From Candidatus Bipolaricaulota bacterium (GTDB lineage Bacteria; Bipolaricaulota; Bipolaricaulia; UBA7950; UBA9294), in assembly GCA_028278555.1 (NCBI GenBank), contig JANQEA010000059.1:1-50452 (forward strand): DNA of 50,452 nucleotides, in the 5' to 3' direction. Position numbers and translations under genes: made by a program. The notes under the pieces are model-generated. The model did not search any database, was not told the origin of the DNA, and saw only the letters and a list, made by a program, of their open reading frames with translations. Shown piece after piece: positions 29,501 through 35,892 of this stretch (the first letter of the stretch is position 1; every line of letters begins with the position of its first letter).

Positions 29501-32500
29501 AGCGGGTCACCGACCTTCTCCGCGACGGGGCCTCGACGTCCGACCGGGTGATCGAAGAGGGAGACGTCGTCCGATTCGAGTTGACCGTTCGGAACGTCGG
29601 TCCGGCGACGGCCTACCACGTTGGGATCGACGATCGACTCCCGGTCGAGTTCGAGTATGTCTCCGGTTCGACACGGGCCGCCTGGCCGCGCGGATCGGCG
29701 TCGAGTGACCCATCACCGGGAGGCGAGGGTCTTGTCTGGAGGCTCGACGCGACGCTGACCTCCGGCGATCTGCTGGTCCTCAGCTTCGATGCCCGGGCCA
29801 GCGGTCCGCTCTACGACGGGACCCTCTACACCAATCGGATGCATGCCTTCGGGGAGGACGCCGCCGGCGAGCCGATCCCGGAGGATCAACGCGAGATCGT
29901 CCCGAGCGACACCGACCCGGATGACGCAAGTGATGTCAGCCTGACCGCCCGCTCTGCGTTCATCGAGGGGGAAGGCGGCCTGATCGCCGTCCCGATCCTC
30001 AGGAAACGCGCCGAGGTCCTCGGCGAAGCGACCTGCACCGGGTGGATCGCGTCGGTCGATCGGATCTGGTATCAGACGGACATCGCGATGTTCGCTGCCA
30101 CCGAGCTCGAATCGCTCGAAGACGCCCCCAGCGATTGGGCGCTCCTCTCGGAGACGCTCCTCCCCTCCTGGCTCCGAACGGTTCAGGCACAGGGCGCGTT
30201 CTACGCTCGAGACAACCTCCTCCAAGCCGATGTCCTGTCGTCGATCGGCGTCCGACTCACCGATGGTCCGCGAATCGAACGACGCGCGGCGGAGCGGGGA
30301 ATCACCCGAGAAGACGCGTTGACGGAGCGGCTCGACATGCTCGCCGAGTGGGCCGGCCTCGAGCCGGAGGACCGCCCGAGCAACGAGCGGTGGATCTTCC
30401 TCGAGTTCGCCGAGGGGGAGCCCCGCTATGTGACCTCGAACGACACGATCCTCGGTCCGGCCGGCGACTGGACGATCGTCGACGAGCGGATCGTCGGCAG
30501 CGCCCTCGGGATGGGGCTGTTGAAGCAAGCGACCGCGGCCGAGGATCTCCTCGCGAGCGAGTCGGCCATCGATCGCTACCTCGGCTCGGTCCTCGTCGAA
30601 GCGATGGCGAATAAGGTCCTCGCCCTCGACGATTCGCTCACCGTCCGTGAGGCGGGCGTGGCCCCGTTCATCCCGCACGTCCACCGCTGGATCGATGGAC
30701 AGGCGAGTCTCGAGACCGAGGATGCCGAGACCGATCTGTTCGATCAGTTTTCGCTCCTCTGGGGGCTCTCGCAGTCCCTCGAGTTCGCCGAAGGGCTCCC
30801 GCCGGCTTGGAGTGAAGACGAATCGGAGATCCAGACCGTTCTGCTTGAGACGGGTCTTAGGCTCCTCGGCGAGGTCCTCGCCGCTGTCGAAGACCGACAC
30901 GTTGCTCCGACCGGCGAGCTGATCGACCGTTCGGACGAGACAGGCCGACCGGCATCGACGGTCGACCTCGGGCTCCTGCTCGTCGCACTCGACGCGGCGC
31001 GCGGGGTTGCCAGCGACCACCAGAGCGCCATCGATCGCCTGTTCGCCGTCGCAGTCGATCAGCTCGTGGGCAGGCAGGCGGACGAAGGACGCTTCGCAAC
31101 GTCGACGGACGGACCACTCGGCCACCAGGACCTAGCAACGCAGCTCGCCGGGATCCGCGGCCTCCTGATTGCCCATGGATGGACAGACGATGAGCGGCAC
31201 GCCGATCGGGCGCATGACGTATTCGATGGTCTGGACGAGTCCCTTTGGGAGGAGCGCGGCGGGATCGGCCTCTACGCAAGCGCGCGGTTCGGCGATGCAC
31301 GCTCCTACTGCTACACGCCCCTCGAGATCGGCCTCGCCGTCGGCGCCCTCCGCGAGTTGGCGAACATCTCTTCACCCGACCGACGCACACGGATCCTCGA
31401 TCGACTGAGCCGGTTCGTCCGAGCCATCGTCGACGAGGCTGCTCTTCAGCTCTCCAACACCCATCCGATCGACGCGCGATTCACCACAGCCCACGAAGGG
31501 ATCGCGCCCATCGACGGAGGCGTGGAACGGCTCGCCCCTGTCCTCCAGCAACGACTCTGCCTTGAGGACGCGATGTCCGACGAGCCATGCGCCGGCTGGC
31601 ACGCGCTACCGCACGATCCGTGGTACCAGACGGACATCGCGATGTACGCGGCCTACACGATCCAGGATCGGATCCCCGCGCTTGAGGACTACGCCGATGC
31701 CAATCTGGTCGCGGTCGACATCCATTCGCGGCTCGGCGTGCCGTTCCGTGCGATCCCCTCGCTCCAGGCGTCACTCGACAATCTTCCCAATCTCGAACCG
31801 ATCGCACTCCCCTATGCGTCGGGAAGCCCGCGCCTCCCGAACGCTCCGGAACTCGCCTGGGACGAAGCGACGTTCGATGATCGGATCGTCGCCTCGGCCC
31901 TCGGAATGACCCTCCTCCGCGAAGCACAAGAGGTCCTCCAGTCCCTCGACGCTCCCAACGACGATCCGGATCGCGAGGTGGAAATCTCGATCCTCGCCGC
32001 GTCGATCCTCGAGAAGCTCCGTGCGCTCAGCGACATCCGGATCGAGAAATCGGACGGAGCCTACATCCCGCACGCTTCGCGCTGGGTCGGGACAGATGAC
32101 CGCCTGACAGTCATCGACGAGACTTGCTCGCTCTTCGATCAGGCCGCACTCCTCTGGGGCCTGAACGAGGCGCATGGGCTCTTGGCCGACTCGAGAGCCG
32201 CTTCACTGATCGGTCCGTCCCCCGGAGATCAGCTGGCGTACGACCTCCTCGTCACGGTCCTGTCGACACTCGAAACAGCTCTCCTTGATTCGGACGCTCG
32301 GACCCTCGTCGATTCGGCGGCCCCGACCGACGAGGCTTGGACTCGCAGTCGGACCGTCTCGACAGTGAATCTCGGCCTGACCGCCTCCGCACTCGGACAT
32401 GTCATCGAGGCCTTCGGCACCACGTCGCCGATCGGCGAGCGGGCGTACGCGCTGCTCGATCGGATCGTCGGGTTCGTCGAGACCGATCTCTGGCGGAGCG

Positions 32501-34644
32501 TCGGCGAGTACATCGAGGCCGTCGACCTCGACGAGGATCCGGGAATCGCCGCATGCGAAACGGAGACGCTCGCCGGACAGCTCGGGGCGCTTCGCGTCCT
32601 CGTCGCCGCCGAACGCCATCTCGGAGGATCTGCAGCGTGCGTCGCCGACGCAGTCCGCTCGATCGATGCCCGCTTCTGGGATCCGGATCTCCGCGTCTAC
32701 TGGAGCGAGCCGGAGCGGATCGAAGGGTGCATCACGCCCCTCGACCTTGGACTGTCGATCGACACCATCGACCGGGCCGCCAACCACCTCACACCGACAG
32801 AGGCCGTCACGATCCGCGACCGCCTCCTCCGCCATGCCGACCGGATCTTGGACGGCGCCGCGATGCAGATCCCGTCCGAACTCAGGGATGACGTGAGATT
32901 CGCGCCGGTCTTCGATCGGCAGATCTGTCTCCGCCCGATCGGGCTCGTCGGGGAGACCGGCTGGGCACAGGCCGGTGACCTCGTCCGATACACGGTGACC
33001 GCTGAGAATGCGACCGATGAAACGTTCATCGATCTCCTCCTCGAGGACACGCTCCCGGAGGGCGTCACGCTGATCTCGACCGACCCGGTCGGCCCGGCTG
33101 AGAACGGGACAGTCGCTTGGGCGTTCGAGTCGCTCGTACCGGAGGAAAAGCGGATCTGGCAGCTCCTCGTCCGCGTCGACGAGACTGCCGCGCTCGGCGA
33201 TGAGCTCCTGAACTGCGCCGTCTTGACCTACTCCGATCTCGAAGGGGAAATCCAACCGCCGCGTGAAGCCTGCGCCGCGGCGGAGATCCGAACGCTCGAC
33301 GACGGGCTCCAGGGTCTTCTTCGTGACGCTCCGGTCTGGTATGTGACAGACGAGGCAATGCATCTCTCTGCCGTGATCGAGAGTCTCGCCTGCCGCGAGG
33401 CGGGCGACTGGGATCGCACGACAGCAGCGCACGGGCTGGCGACGAGCAATCTCGGAACCCTCCTCGGAAGCTCGGCACTCGGCGTACCGCTCGACGCCGC
33501 TCCGCGATTGATGACGACCGGTACTCGCGATGATACGCTCGCCACGATCCTCGAAGCGTTCGCCGCGCGTGCCGGGCTCCCCGGCGTGCCGAGCCTCGGG
33601 ACACCGATCTTCCTCCCCTACGAAGCGGGCGTCCCGCTCTTCGAGGACAGAATGGGATTCACCGATCGGAGCGATCTGATCACACCCGCCGCGCTCGGCT
33701 GGACCCTCGCCGAGGAGACCCGCTTCCTCGCCGCGTGCCCGGGCGAGCCATCCGGCCTCGCCGCGTACCTGAGAAGTCTGACCACCTACGTCGTCGAGAA
33801 CCAAGTCGAATGGCTCTCTACCATCCTCCTCTCGGGAGGCGAAGCCCATCTCCCGCATGGCATACAGGCGACGATCGTCGAGGAGAACGTGGTCTACGGC
33901 GTCAGCGACCCCCGAAGCCTCGTCTACGATCAAGCTTCGCTCCTCCTCGGCCTTCTTCGCGTCGTCGAGGCGGAGGGGCTGGACCGCCGGACACGCCTCC
34001 TCGCCCAGCAACTCGCATCGACCGTCTTCGAACGACTCGCGCTCCACTGGGTCGACGGGTCGGACATCCCGACCGACATCCTCTTCGGTGACGTCGAATC
34101 GGGAACCGCCGATTGGGCAGATCTCGCTGTCGTCGCCCGTGCGCTCGACGCGTCGGTCGACATTCTGTCTCGGCATCGAGGTGAGGTCGAAACGCGACTC
34201 GCCGGTCTCGCCCGTGCTACGCTCGATCGAGGCCGTATCGCGCAGCCGACCGGCGAAGCCGGTCGATTGACTGTCCTTCTGATCGCGTCTCGCTCGCTCG
34301 ACGACGCGGACTTCCGAAGTGCGTTCCTCGAGAGTTGGTCGATCTTCAAGCGAATCGAGTACAGCGACGTGGGCCCCGGCCTCCGATCCCGGCAGGACTG
34401 GTCGCAGACGCCGGGCGAACTGGCAACGCGGTTGGCTCTTCTGAACGAGATCGCCAGGACGATCCCGGAGGAGCGGGTCGCCGCTCTGCGCGCTGCAACG
34501 CTGCACCTCGATCGCGACATCGTTGCCGCGCGCGTTCAGCTCGTCGCCCCGCAGGGCGTCTGGTCGGTCCACTCGCGAGCTGCGTGCTTCGGGTTCGCCC
34601 CGGTCTTCGTGCACTTGAGAGGAGCGCTCCCCGAACTCCCGTAG
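20512..34644 (+). CDS. Giant exported DUF11/CARDB repeat protein with three C-terminal helical modules
   Basis: About 4,710 residues. The GTG at 20512 is preferred: it lies one base after the previous stop and has GGGGGGTGA upstream. The GTG at 20503 would overlap its own ribosome-binding site. The signal peptide is KCLPIVVALFAILCATASG. Residues about 25-1525 hold DUF11-type beta units of two alternating kinds with conserved Cys, including a recurring W.C....C motif (ASWGC, VSWGC, AFWAC, VTWAC). About 1528-1983 are four CARDB-like units ending in CEC..D.N loops. About 1984-3148 are seven long DUF11 repeats, most with Asp-rich linkers such as EDPDADDTGI. About 3150-4710 are three alpha-helical modules with shared motifs (WYQTDIAM, SALGM.LL, LFDQ..LLWGL) and a further DUF11 unit inserted near 4140-4260. 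No sorting signal is seen at the end (GALPELP). Probably a long, Ca-stiffened surface fibre with a helical, possibly carbohydrate-binding or enzymatic, tip. Function is not established. Confidence 0.87.
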   Translation: MSLRKCLPIVVALFAILCATASGQVAGPSQMDQCAQDTVTITVANTSETESACDIVVTATLPEPGFTFVDDEAFVTLHSSPDPIAADPVDSAWDIDAIVGSDYELPPGEELTVTFVIATDCTAESGNIEIQIDYADCGTAQPYQEFDSLSIEIRPGALIVSKTPSVQDARVGDEVTWTITVESTGLGTVSNVVLSDVLGPGLAYISDTGGGSNVGQTTTWDLGDIAEGASVSVDLTAEVISCSGLYNDADASWGCASPQSTCFDTAVNAGTATASLNLIVDDPDLVFIAPEIVVPYCSSSTQVVIPITNEGDGAARNVELCVDLPNLSVTNVQGGASFDGGCFQIPDIPPVSEEPANVFNLTFDVVYAGDWCTGGPSGTDIFELTYTNDCDIPFVAYPQFSTISSGAGPALAVTKTGPDALRLGETGDYNITVDYAGDLSCYGGAPDPVDIVDTYPEGFTVIEPAGGTVDGGARTITWSNTTLPFDETIQLQAPTDCGYCAQPGGGSHENEVSVTTTDCCGCTLTGEASAVTAIHCEGFGGTEYFSSSMSVDRTTTVRCSEDYAATVTHTYTFIDDPALDDFLLNEFTYFVDLGAEWAYSPGTASVTGATIDTVTTPGSRLEIRLADATTVRGPKTIVYEYTLIAQDLGFASCQATVYSIDAGVEIDPGATAIGFCGTMYADPPSETVTAEPPSMSVTIGDIPTIQEYCATYDVTITLRRTSELAKPYDARVVLTNNGGSILDMSQATCGGTVSPTDGTTCTAPIEGANSYEWRFADLFDADTDVATITFPITVPCSGPLADLSVVATFDDLCHDDTSYDDTCSTSGSDEASLSLSSDVYTRKSPEILYATTKYVEWSIVVQNTGNGTAYNVWVDDVLGSGLIFDEGNTDPVGATVSANLDHTGTSINGASFLFDEVASGELKTITFAAELVDCDNLTNDIAVSWGCGGSDCQPPRTDSSSVVIPPVNLVATSYAPTPLDVCTTSWAELTVKNAGVGTVYNVTANVTLPAGLEYTGNPEYRTYVFGETPGSFLPTVDPTGVPGPSLVWTSEQIGDLASVDPNVVVEIRFDVAVGCDFPGGDLLFQSGYESPCGEPYDSNVGSFSIAARVPDVSVEMVQAPDDAIPCGASATWTITVRNDGPVSAPYIRIVSTLDAGWAYVSSTGGGSNVGQITTWEIVDLGPSASTAFTITADSAAAGAGTCDDLNHQMEAFWACDETDTQCLSSATDTAFVAAARTPPVTVGTTLAPDSVEVCTDSTTFTLTIANGSATAPASYIDARVTLPAGLSYVLGTTEIDCGSGYVPSPDPAIDGQQLTWYDTAVDGGADDACATIAAGGQIQIRFDVASSCYFTAGSANSRIFYYDCCGVTQAQQSRNDTIGSDQPNLTITKTTVDEPTCSETATWTIEVMNTSADGIAEVIRIEDFLGANLSFVSATGGAIALSGGQILYPTPPAYGAAYGWELGPLGPGASTSVTLTAELAAPADCTDALRTNTAVVTWACGTPDGDPTTADYDCESNEWDDASDRVAMPNLEVDPSDITPVFGCSGDGIDPGAQIEIVVRNTGDRQIVNDFTISVTETTTGYSVTDTFTNLGGSLPLAAGGSDMLTFPWAVACSSCSYTINVTLDTLDDVCECDETDNAAILSETITLPDLTVDSADLAVICAGDGQIRVQGPVTLRNDGCGDPVTDDLRLRVSLYDDAVCGGTELDAFTLTWTGVDLASGGGTLERTIDELRPLDVCAVTQVSVLIVVDDNDQICECSGDNNDLCVGPFALALPDLAITDTTVNVPNACDVGSIDVTIENTGSGAAPAGIVVRITGDATGEATTPGLSAGASTVVTVPFDAPIDCGPQSITVTVDPDDVLCECSDGSNTTDVGFTVSDPDLVIGDLVAACQPDGTIRVTATVSNDGDEISGNVTLRVLLDGSPIDTSVISLDPTESLPIDLTTDPVECGVEHTIRVDVDADDEVCECDETNNSQEAAATCPCPALSVDKIITDILRDGSSIGTTGPIEPGDVVFYRYTITNVAAGTAFNVDFTDVLPTGLVTETDAPGDAGSYVVSDPVASGSLSLADGVGTFTTSIGVTIAGGETLVADYTVIATSDIEQGTDLINVAATTGETADGTPIPGENPGLGDTSDGDSEDPDADDTGITVLGTAVPALSVDKTITDIVRPGVGSLGIAGPVEPGDIVFYRFVITNVGDGTAYGVEFTDTLPTGLVVETDAPGDSGSFSVSDPAASGSLNLTDGAGAFTTSIDATIDGGETLTADFAALVTSGIIQGVDLVNTAEATGVDGFGTEIPDENPAAGDTSDGDAEDPDADDTGIAVIPTEEPALSVDKIITDIQRRGSSIGPDGPVEPGDVVFYRYTIRNVGLGTAYGVNFTDMLPTGLVTEADAPGDAGSWTVDDPTASGSLGVPDNVGVFTTSISATIAGGGELIADYSVHVTSDIEQGTDLINIAAATGVDGAGNPIPEENADVGDTSDDDEEDPDADDTGITVVAPVVPALTIDKRVIDVLRNGTSIGVVDPVLYGDVIVYRTTIRNVGLGTAYDVEFNDTLPTGLAIETGEAPGAGSYEVTSPSASGSLALSDGASTFTTSIDATIDGGETLTATYAAIVTPAAPPAFDLVNTAETAGEDGAGTEIPDENADVGDTSDDDEEDPDADDTGIASVRVGAPALVTRKTVASIRRQGIAVDGDVVEPGDIVTYEVGVTNVGDGPAFRIDLFDELPAGFLYDGGTEATWPSGASTADPLGAPGPLLTWLLEANLKADEELVLRFEALVTSDIVQGTTYTNTVTATGEDGAGEEIPPDNSEAVPDDNDPDDTSDVSLIGAVPALVTDKSILSISRDGRSLGAVETIEAGDVITYALRITNVGLGTAYDVDVRDFLPTAFEYVDGTTEADWPFRLGTYSNDPTGTPGPSLTWDTDAILETDDSIVLTFDALVAEAVAAGERYTNELYATGRDGANEEIPANNADDVIEDDDPDDRDTVTVIAIVEAPALVTSKRVTDLLRDGASTSDRVIEEGDVVRFELTVRNVGPATAYHVGIDDRLPVEFEYVSGSTRAAWPRGSASSDPSPGGEGLVWRLDATLTSGDLLVLSFDARASGPLYDGTLYTNRMHAFGEDAAGEPIPEDQREIVPSDTDPDDASDVSLTARSAFIEGEGGLIAVPILRKRAEVLGEATCTGWIASVDRIWYQTDIAMFAATELESLEDAPSDWALLSETLLPSWLRTVQAQGAFYARDNLLQADVLSSIGVRLTDGPRIERRAAERGITREDALTERLDMLAEWAGLEPEDRPSNERWIFLEFAEGEPRYVTSNDTILGPAGDWTIVDERIVGSALGMGLLKQATAAEDLLASESAIDRYLGSVLVEAMANKVLALDDSLTVREAGVAPFIPHVHRWIDGQASLETEDAETDLFDQFSLLWGLSQSLEFAEGLPPAWSEDESEIQTVLLETGLRLLGEVLAAVEDRHVAPTGELIDRSDETGRPASTVDLGLLLVALDAARGVASDHQSAIDRLFAVAVDQLVGRQADEGRFATSTDGPLGHQDLATQLAGIRGLLIAHGWTDDERHADRAHDVFDGLDESLWEERGGIGLYASARFGDARSYCYTPLEIGLAVGALRELANISSPDRRTRILDRLSRFVRAIVDEAALQLSNTHPIDARFTTAHEGIAPIDGGVERLAPVLQQRLCLEDAMSDEPCAGWHALPHDPWYQTDIAMYAAYTIQDRIPALEDYADANLVAVDIHSRLGVPFRAIPSLQASLDNLPNLEPIALPYASGSPRLPNAPELAWDEATFDDRIVASALGMTLLREAQEVLQSLDAPNDDPDREVEISILAASILEKLRALSDIRIEKSDGAYIPHASRWVGTDDRLTVIDETCSLFDQAALLWGLNEAHGLLADSRAASLIGPSPGDQLAYDLLVTVLSTLETALLDSDARTLVDSAAPTDEAWTRSRTVSTVNLGLTASALGHVIEAFGTTSPIGERAYALLDRIVGFVETDLWRSVGEYIEAVDLDEDPGIAACETETLAGQLGALRVLVAAERHLGGSAACVADAVRSIDARFWDPDLRVYWSEPERIEGCITPLDLGLSIDTIDRAANHLTPTEAVTIRDRLLRHADRILDGAAMQIPSELRDDVRFAPVFDRQICLRPIGLVGETGWAQAGDLVRYTVTAENATDETFIDLLLEDTLPEGVTLISTDPVGPAENGTVAWAFESLVPEEKRIWQLLVRVDETAALGDELLNCAVLTYSDLEGEIQPPREACAAAEIRTLDDGLQGLLRDAPVWYVTDEAMHLSAVIESLACREAGDWDRTTAAHGLATSNLGTLLGSSALGVPLDAAPRLMTTGTRDDTLATILEAFAARAGLPGVPSLGTPIFLPYEAGVPLFEDRMGFTDRSDLITPAALGWTLAEETRFLAACPGEPSGLAAYLRSLTTYVVENQVEWLSTILLSGGEAHLPHGIQATIVEENVVYGVSDPRSLVYDQASLLLGLLRVVEAEGLDRRTRLLAQQLASTVFERLALHWVDGSDIPTDILFGDVESGTADWADLAVVARALDASVDILSRHRGEVETRLAGLARATLDRGRIAQPTGEAGRLTVLLIASRSLDDADFRSAFLESWSIFKRIEYSDVGPGLRSRQDWSQTPGELATRLALLNEIARTIPEERVAALRAATLHLDRDIVAARVQLVAPQGVWSVHSRAACFGFAPVFVHLRGALPELP
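26461..29955 (+). repeat. Seven in-frame DUF11 repeats of 158-172 codons
   Basis: Units begin at 26461, 26974, 27490, 28003, 28516, 28990 and 29482. Spacings are 171, 172, 171, 171, 158 and 164 codons, and the last unit runs to about 29955. Each starts with PAL(S/T/V)..K, carries VEPGD(I/V)V.Y and GTAY.V.F.D.LPTGL, and most end in an acidic linker with repeated Asp (DTSDGD, PDADDTGI). The first four are the most alike in protein and DNA, pointing to more recent expansion at that end. Confidence 0.9.
29956..34641 (+). repeat. Three copies of a helical module of about 500 residues at the C-terminus of the giant protein
   Basis: Anchor motifs recur in order in each copy: WYQTDIAM (codons at 30067 and 31621; VWYVTDEAM in the third, Trp at 33337), then D.RI(V)..ALGM.LL, then PH...(W)....LFDQ..LLWGL. 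The third copy is the most diverged. Spacing of the first motif is 518 and then 572 codons. A DUF11-like unit (about 32915-33290) sits between copies two and three. The pattern suggests alpha/alpha toroid domains; no catalytic residues can be assigned by eye. Confidence 0.72.
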
Positions 34645-34709
34645 CGCGGCGTAATCCGTATCACAGACCAACGTCCCTTCGCTGCGAGGATCGCTTCCGC
34701 TGTTCCACC

Positions 34710-34738
34710 GGCTCGATCCGTCAGAATCCGATCGAGCC
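34710..34738 (+). promoter_or_regulatory. Perfect 9-bp inverted repeat directly before the barrel-protein start
   Basis: Arms GGCTCGATC (34710-34718) and GATCGAGCC (34730-34738) enclose an 11-base loop and end three bases before the ATG at 34742. No separate Shine-Dalgarno sequence is visible, so in RNA the stem would cover the ribosome landing site. It could be an attenuating hairpin, a protein operator, or a U-tract-free terminator of the giant gene, which ends at 34644. The remaining bases of 34645-34741 show nothing clear. Confidence 0.5.
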
Positions 34739-34741
34739 CCT

Positions 34742-35878
34742 ATGAAACGAATCGGACACTACGCCGCGATCGCGACGCTCTGTGCCCTATGTCTCCTCTG
34801 CCGAGCCGCGACAGCACAGGAATCCCTGCTCTCGTTCAGCGGTTGCCTCGAGACGACGATCCTTTGGACACAGACATCATCCGTGACGGTCGAGACGATC
34901 TCGCTCAACTCCGCGGTCGGTCTCGGGGATTGGCTCGCCTCGGTCGACGCGCGGTTCACCGACTCGGAGTTCGACACGCTCAGCTTCTTCGCCGCCGGCC
35001 TGCTCGGGAACATCCAGCTGAACACATCGGTCGCGTTCAATCCTTCGACCCTCGCATTCGTTTCCTGGCAATCCGGCGCCTCCTTCAGTCTGCTCGACGT
35101 CGCGATCTCCGATGTCCTCTACATCACGTCTCCCGAGACGTCGTCCTACAACCTCCTCTCCCTCTCGGGGACGGTGGAAGACATCGCGCTCCAAGGGACA
35201 TTCAAGGCCGGCATCTGCCCGTTGAGCTTCCTCGAAGCCCGGGTCTGCGTCAGCTGGCTTCGTGCTTGGTGCGACACCGTCCTGCAGGCGTGCGTCCAGG
35301 TGAGCGACGCCGGGTTCAACTCCTTCACGATAACGATGACGGGGTTCTCCCTGTTCAGCGACTTCCTCGGCGTCGAAGGGATCTTTGATGCAGCCTTCTC
35401 GTACACCACCGAGGGGAAGACGTTCTCTCCGACCCTGCGCCTCCAGCCCGACTGGGAGGTCTGCATCGATGTCGAGGTTCTCGGAGAGATCACCTTCTCC
35501 AGCTCGCTCTTCCGGCTCGATTCGGCGATGGTCTACGGGCTCGTCATCGAGTGCGAATGGGATGACGGAACGTTCTTCACGTTCGGCCAGTCTTTCACCG
35601 AAGAGAAGAACAGCACCATCACCGGCAAGGCGGACTACGGAGGCATCTTCCTCGTTCGGGGTCCGCTCCGCGCCTGCTGCGACGACAACAGTTCGTTCGA
35701 GATCGCGGCCTACTTCCGTGATGCGTCTCCGTCACCCGGTGCGCCATTCGGCTTTGGACTCCTCGTCGCGTCGATCGATTTCCGTCTGATCCGCTCGTTC
35801 GGCTTCACGATCGACGCCGAGTATCCGACCGACGGCGAAGGTTGGATGATCGCCACGACCCTTCGCGTCTTCTGGTAG
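34742..35878 (+). CDS. Outer-membrane beta-barrel-like exported protein
   Basis: 378 residues with a signal peptide (MKRIGHYAAIATLCALCLLCRAATAQE). The mature part is made of alternating short amphipathic strands (for example SVTVETISLNSAV, FTIDAEYPT) and turns, with few charged stretches and several Cys. The final residues WMIATTLRVFW end in aromatic residues in the pattern of BAM-inserted outer-membrane strands. This is the main evidence in the window for a diderm envelope. It directly follows the giant surface protein on the same strand and could be its anchor or export partner, which is inference from position only. No specific porin family is recognised. Confidence 0.7.
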   Translation: MKRIGHYAAIATLCALCLLCRAATAQESLLSFSGCLETTILWTQTSSVTVETISLNSAVGLGDWLASVDARFTDSEFDTLSFFAAGLLGNIQLNTSVAFNPSTLAFVSWQSGASFSLLDVAISDVLYITSPETSSYNLLSLSGTVEDIALQGTFKAGICPLSFLEARVCVSWLRAWCDTVLQACVQVSDAGFNSFTITMTGFSLFSDFLGVEGIFDAAFSYTTEGKTFSPTLRLQPDWEVCIDVEVLGEITFSSSLFRLDSAMVYGLVIECEWDDGTFFTFGQSFTEEKNSTITGKADYGGIFLVRGPLRACCDDNSSFEIAAYFRDASPSPGAPFGFGLLVASIDFRLIRSFGFTIDAEYPTDGEGWMIATTLRVFW

Positions 35879-35892
35879 GCGAGTCGTCTCCG

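Noticed and set aside
32203..34671. Very long antisense open frame on the minus strand opposite the giant protein (also 25351-27846, 18648-20387 and others)
   Set aside because: The plus frame has clear domains, signal peptide and ribosome-binding site. The antisense products are Arg/Asp-rich without domains, as expected from GC-rich codon positions.
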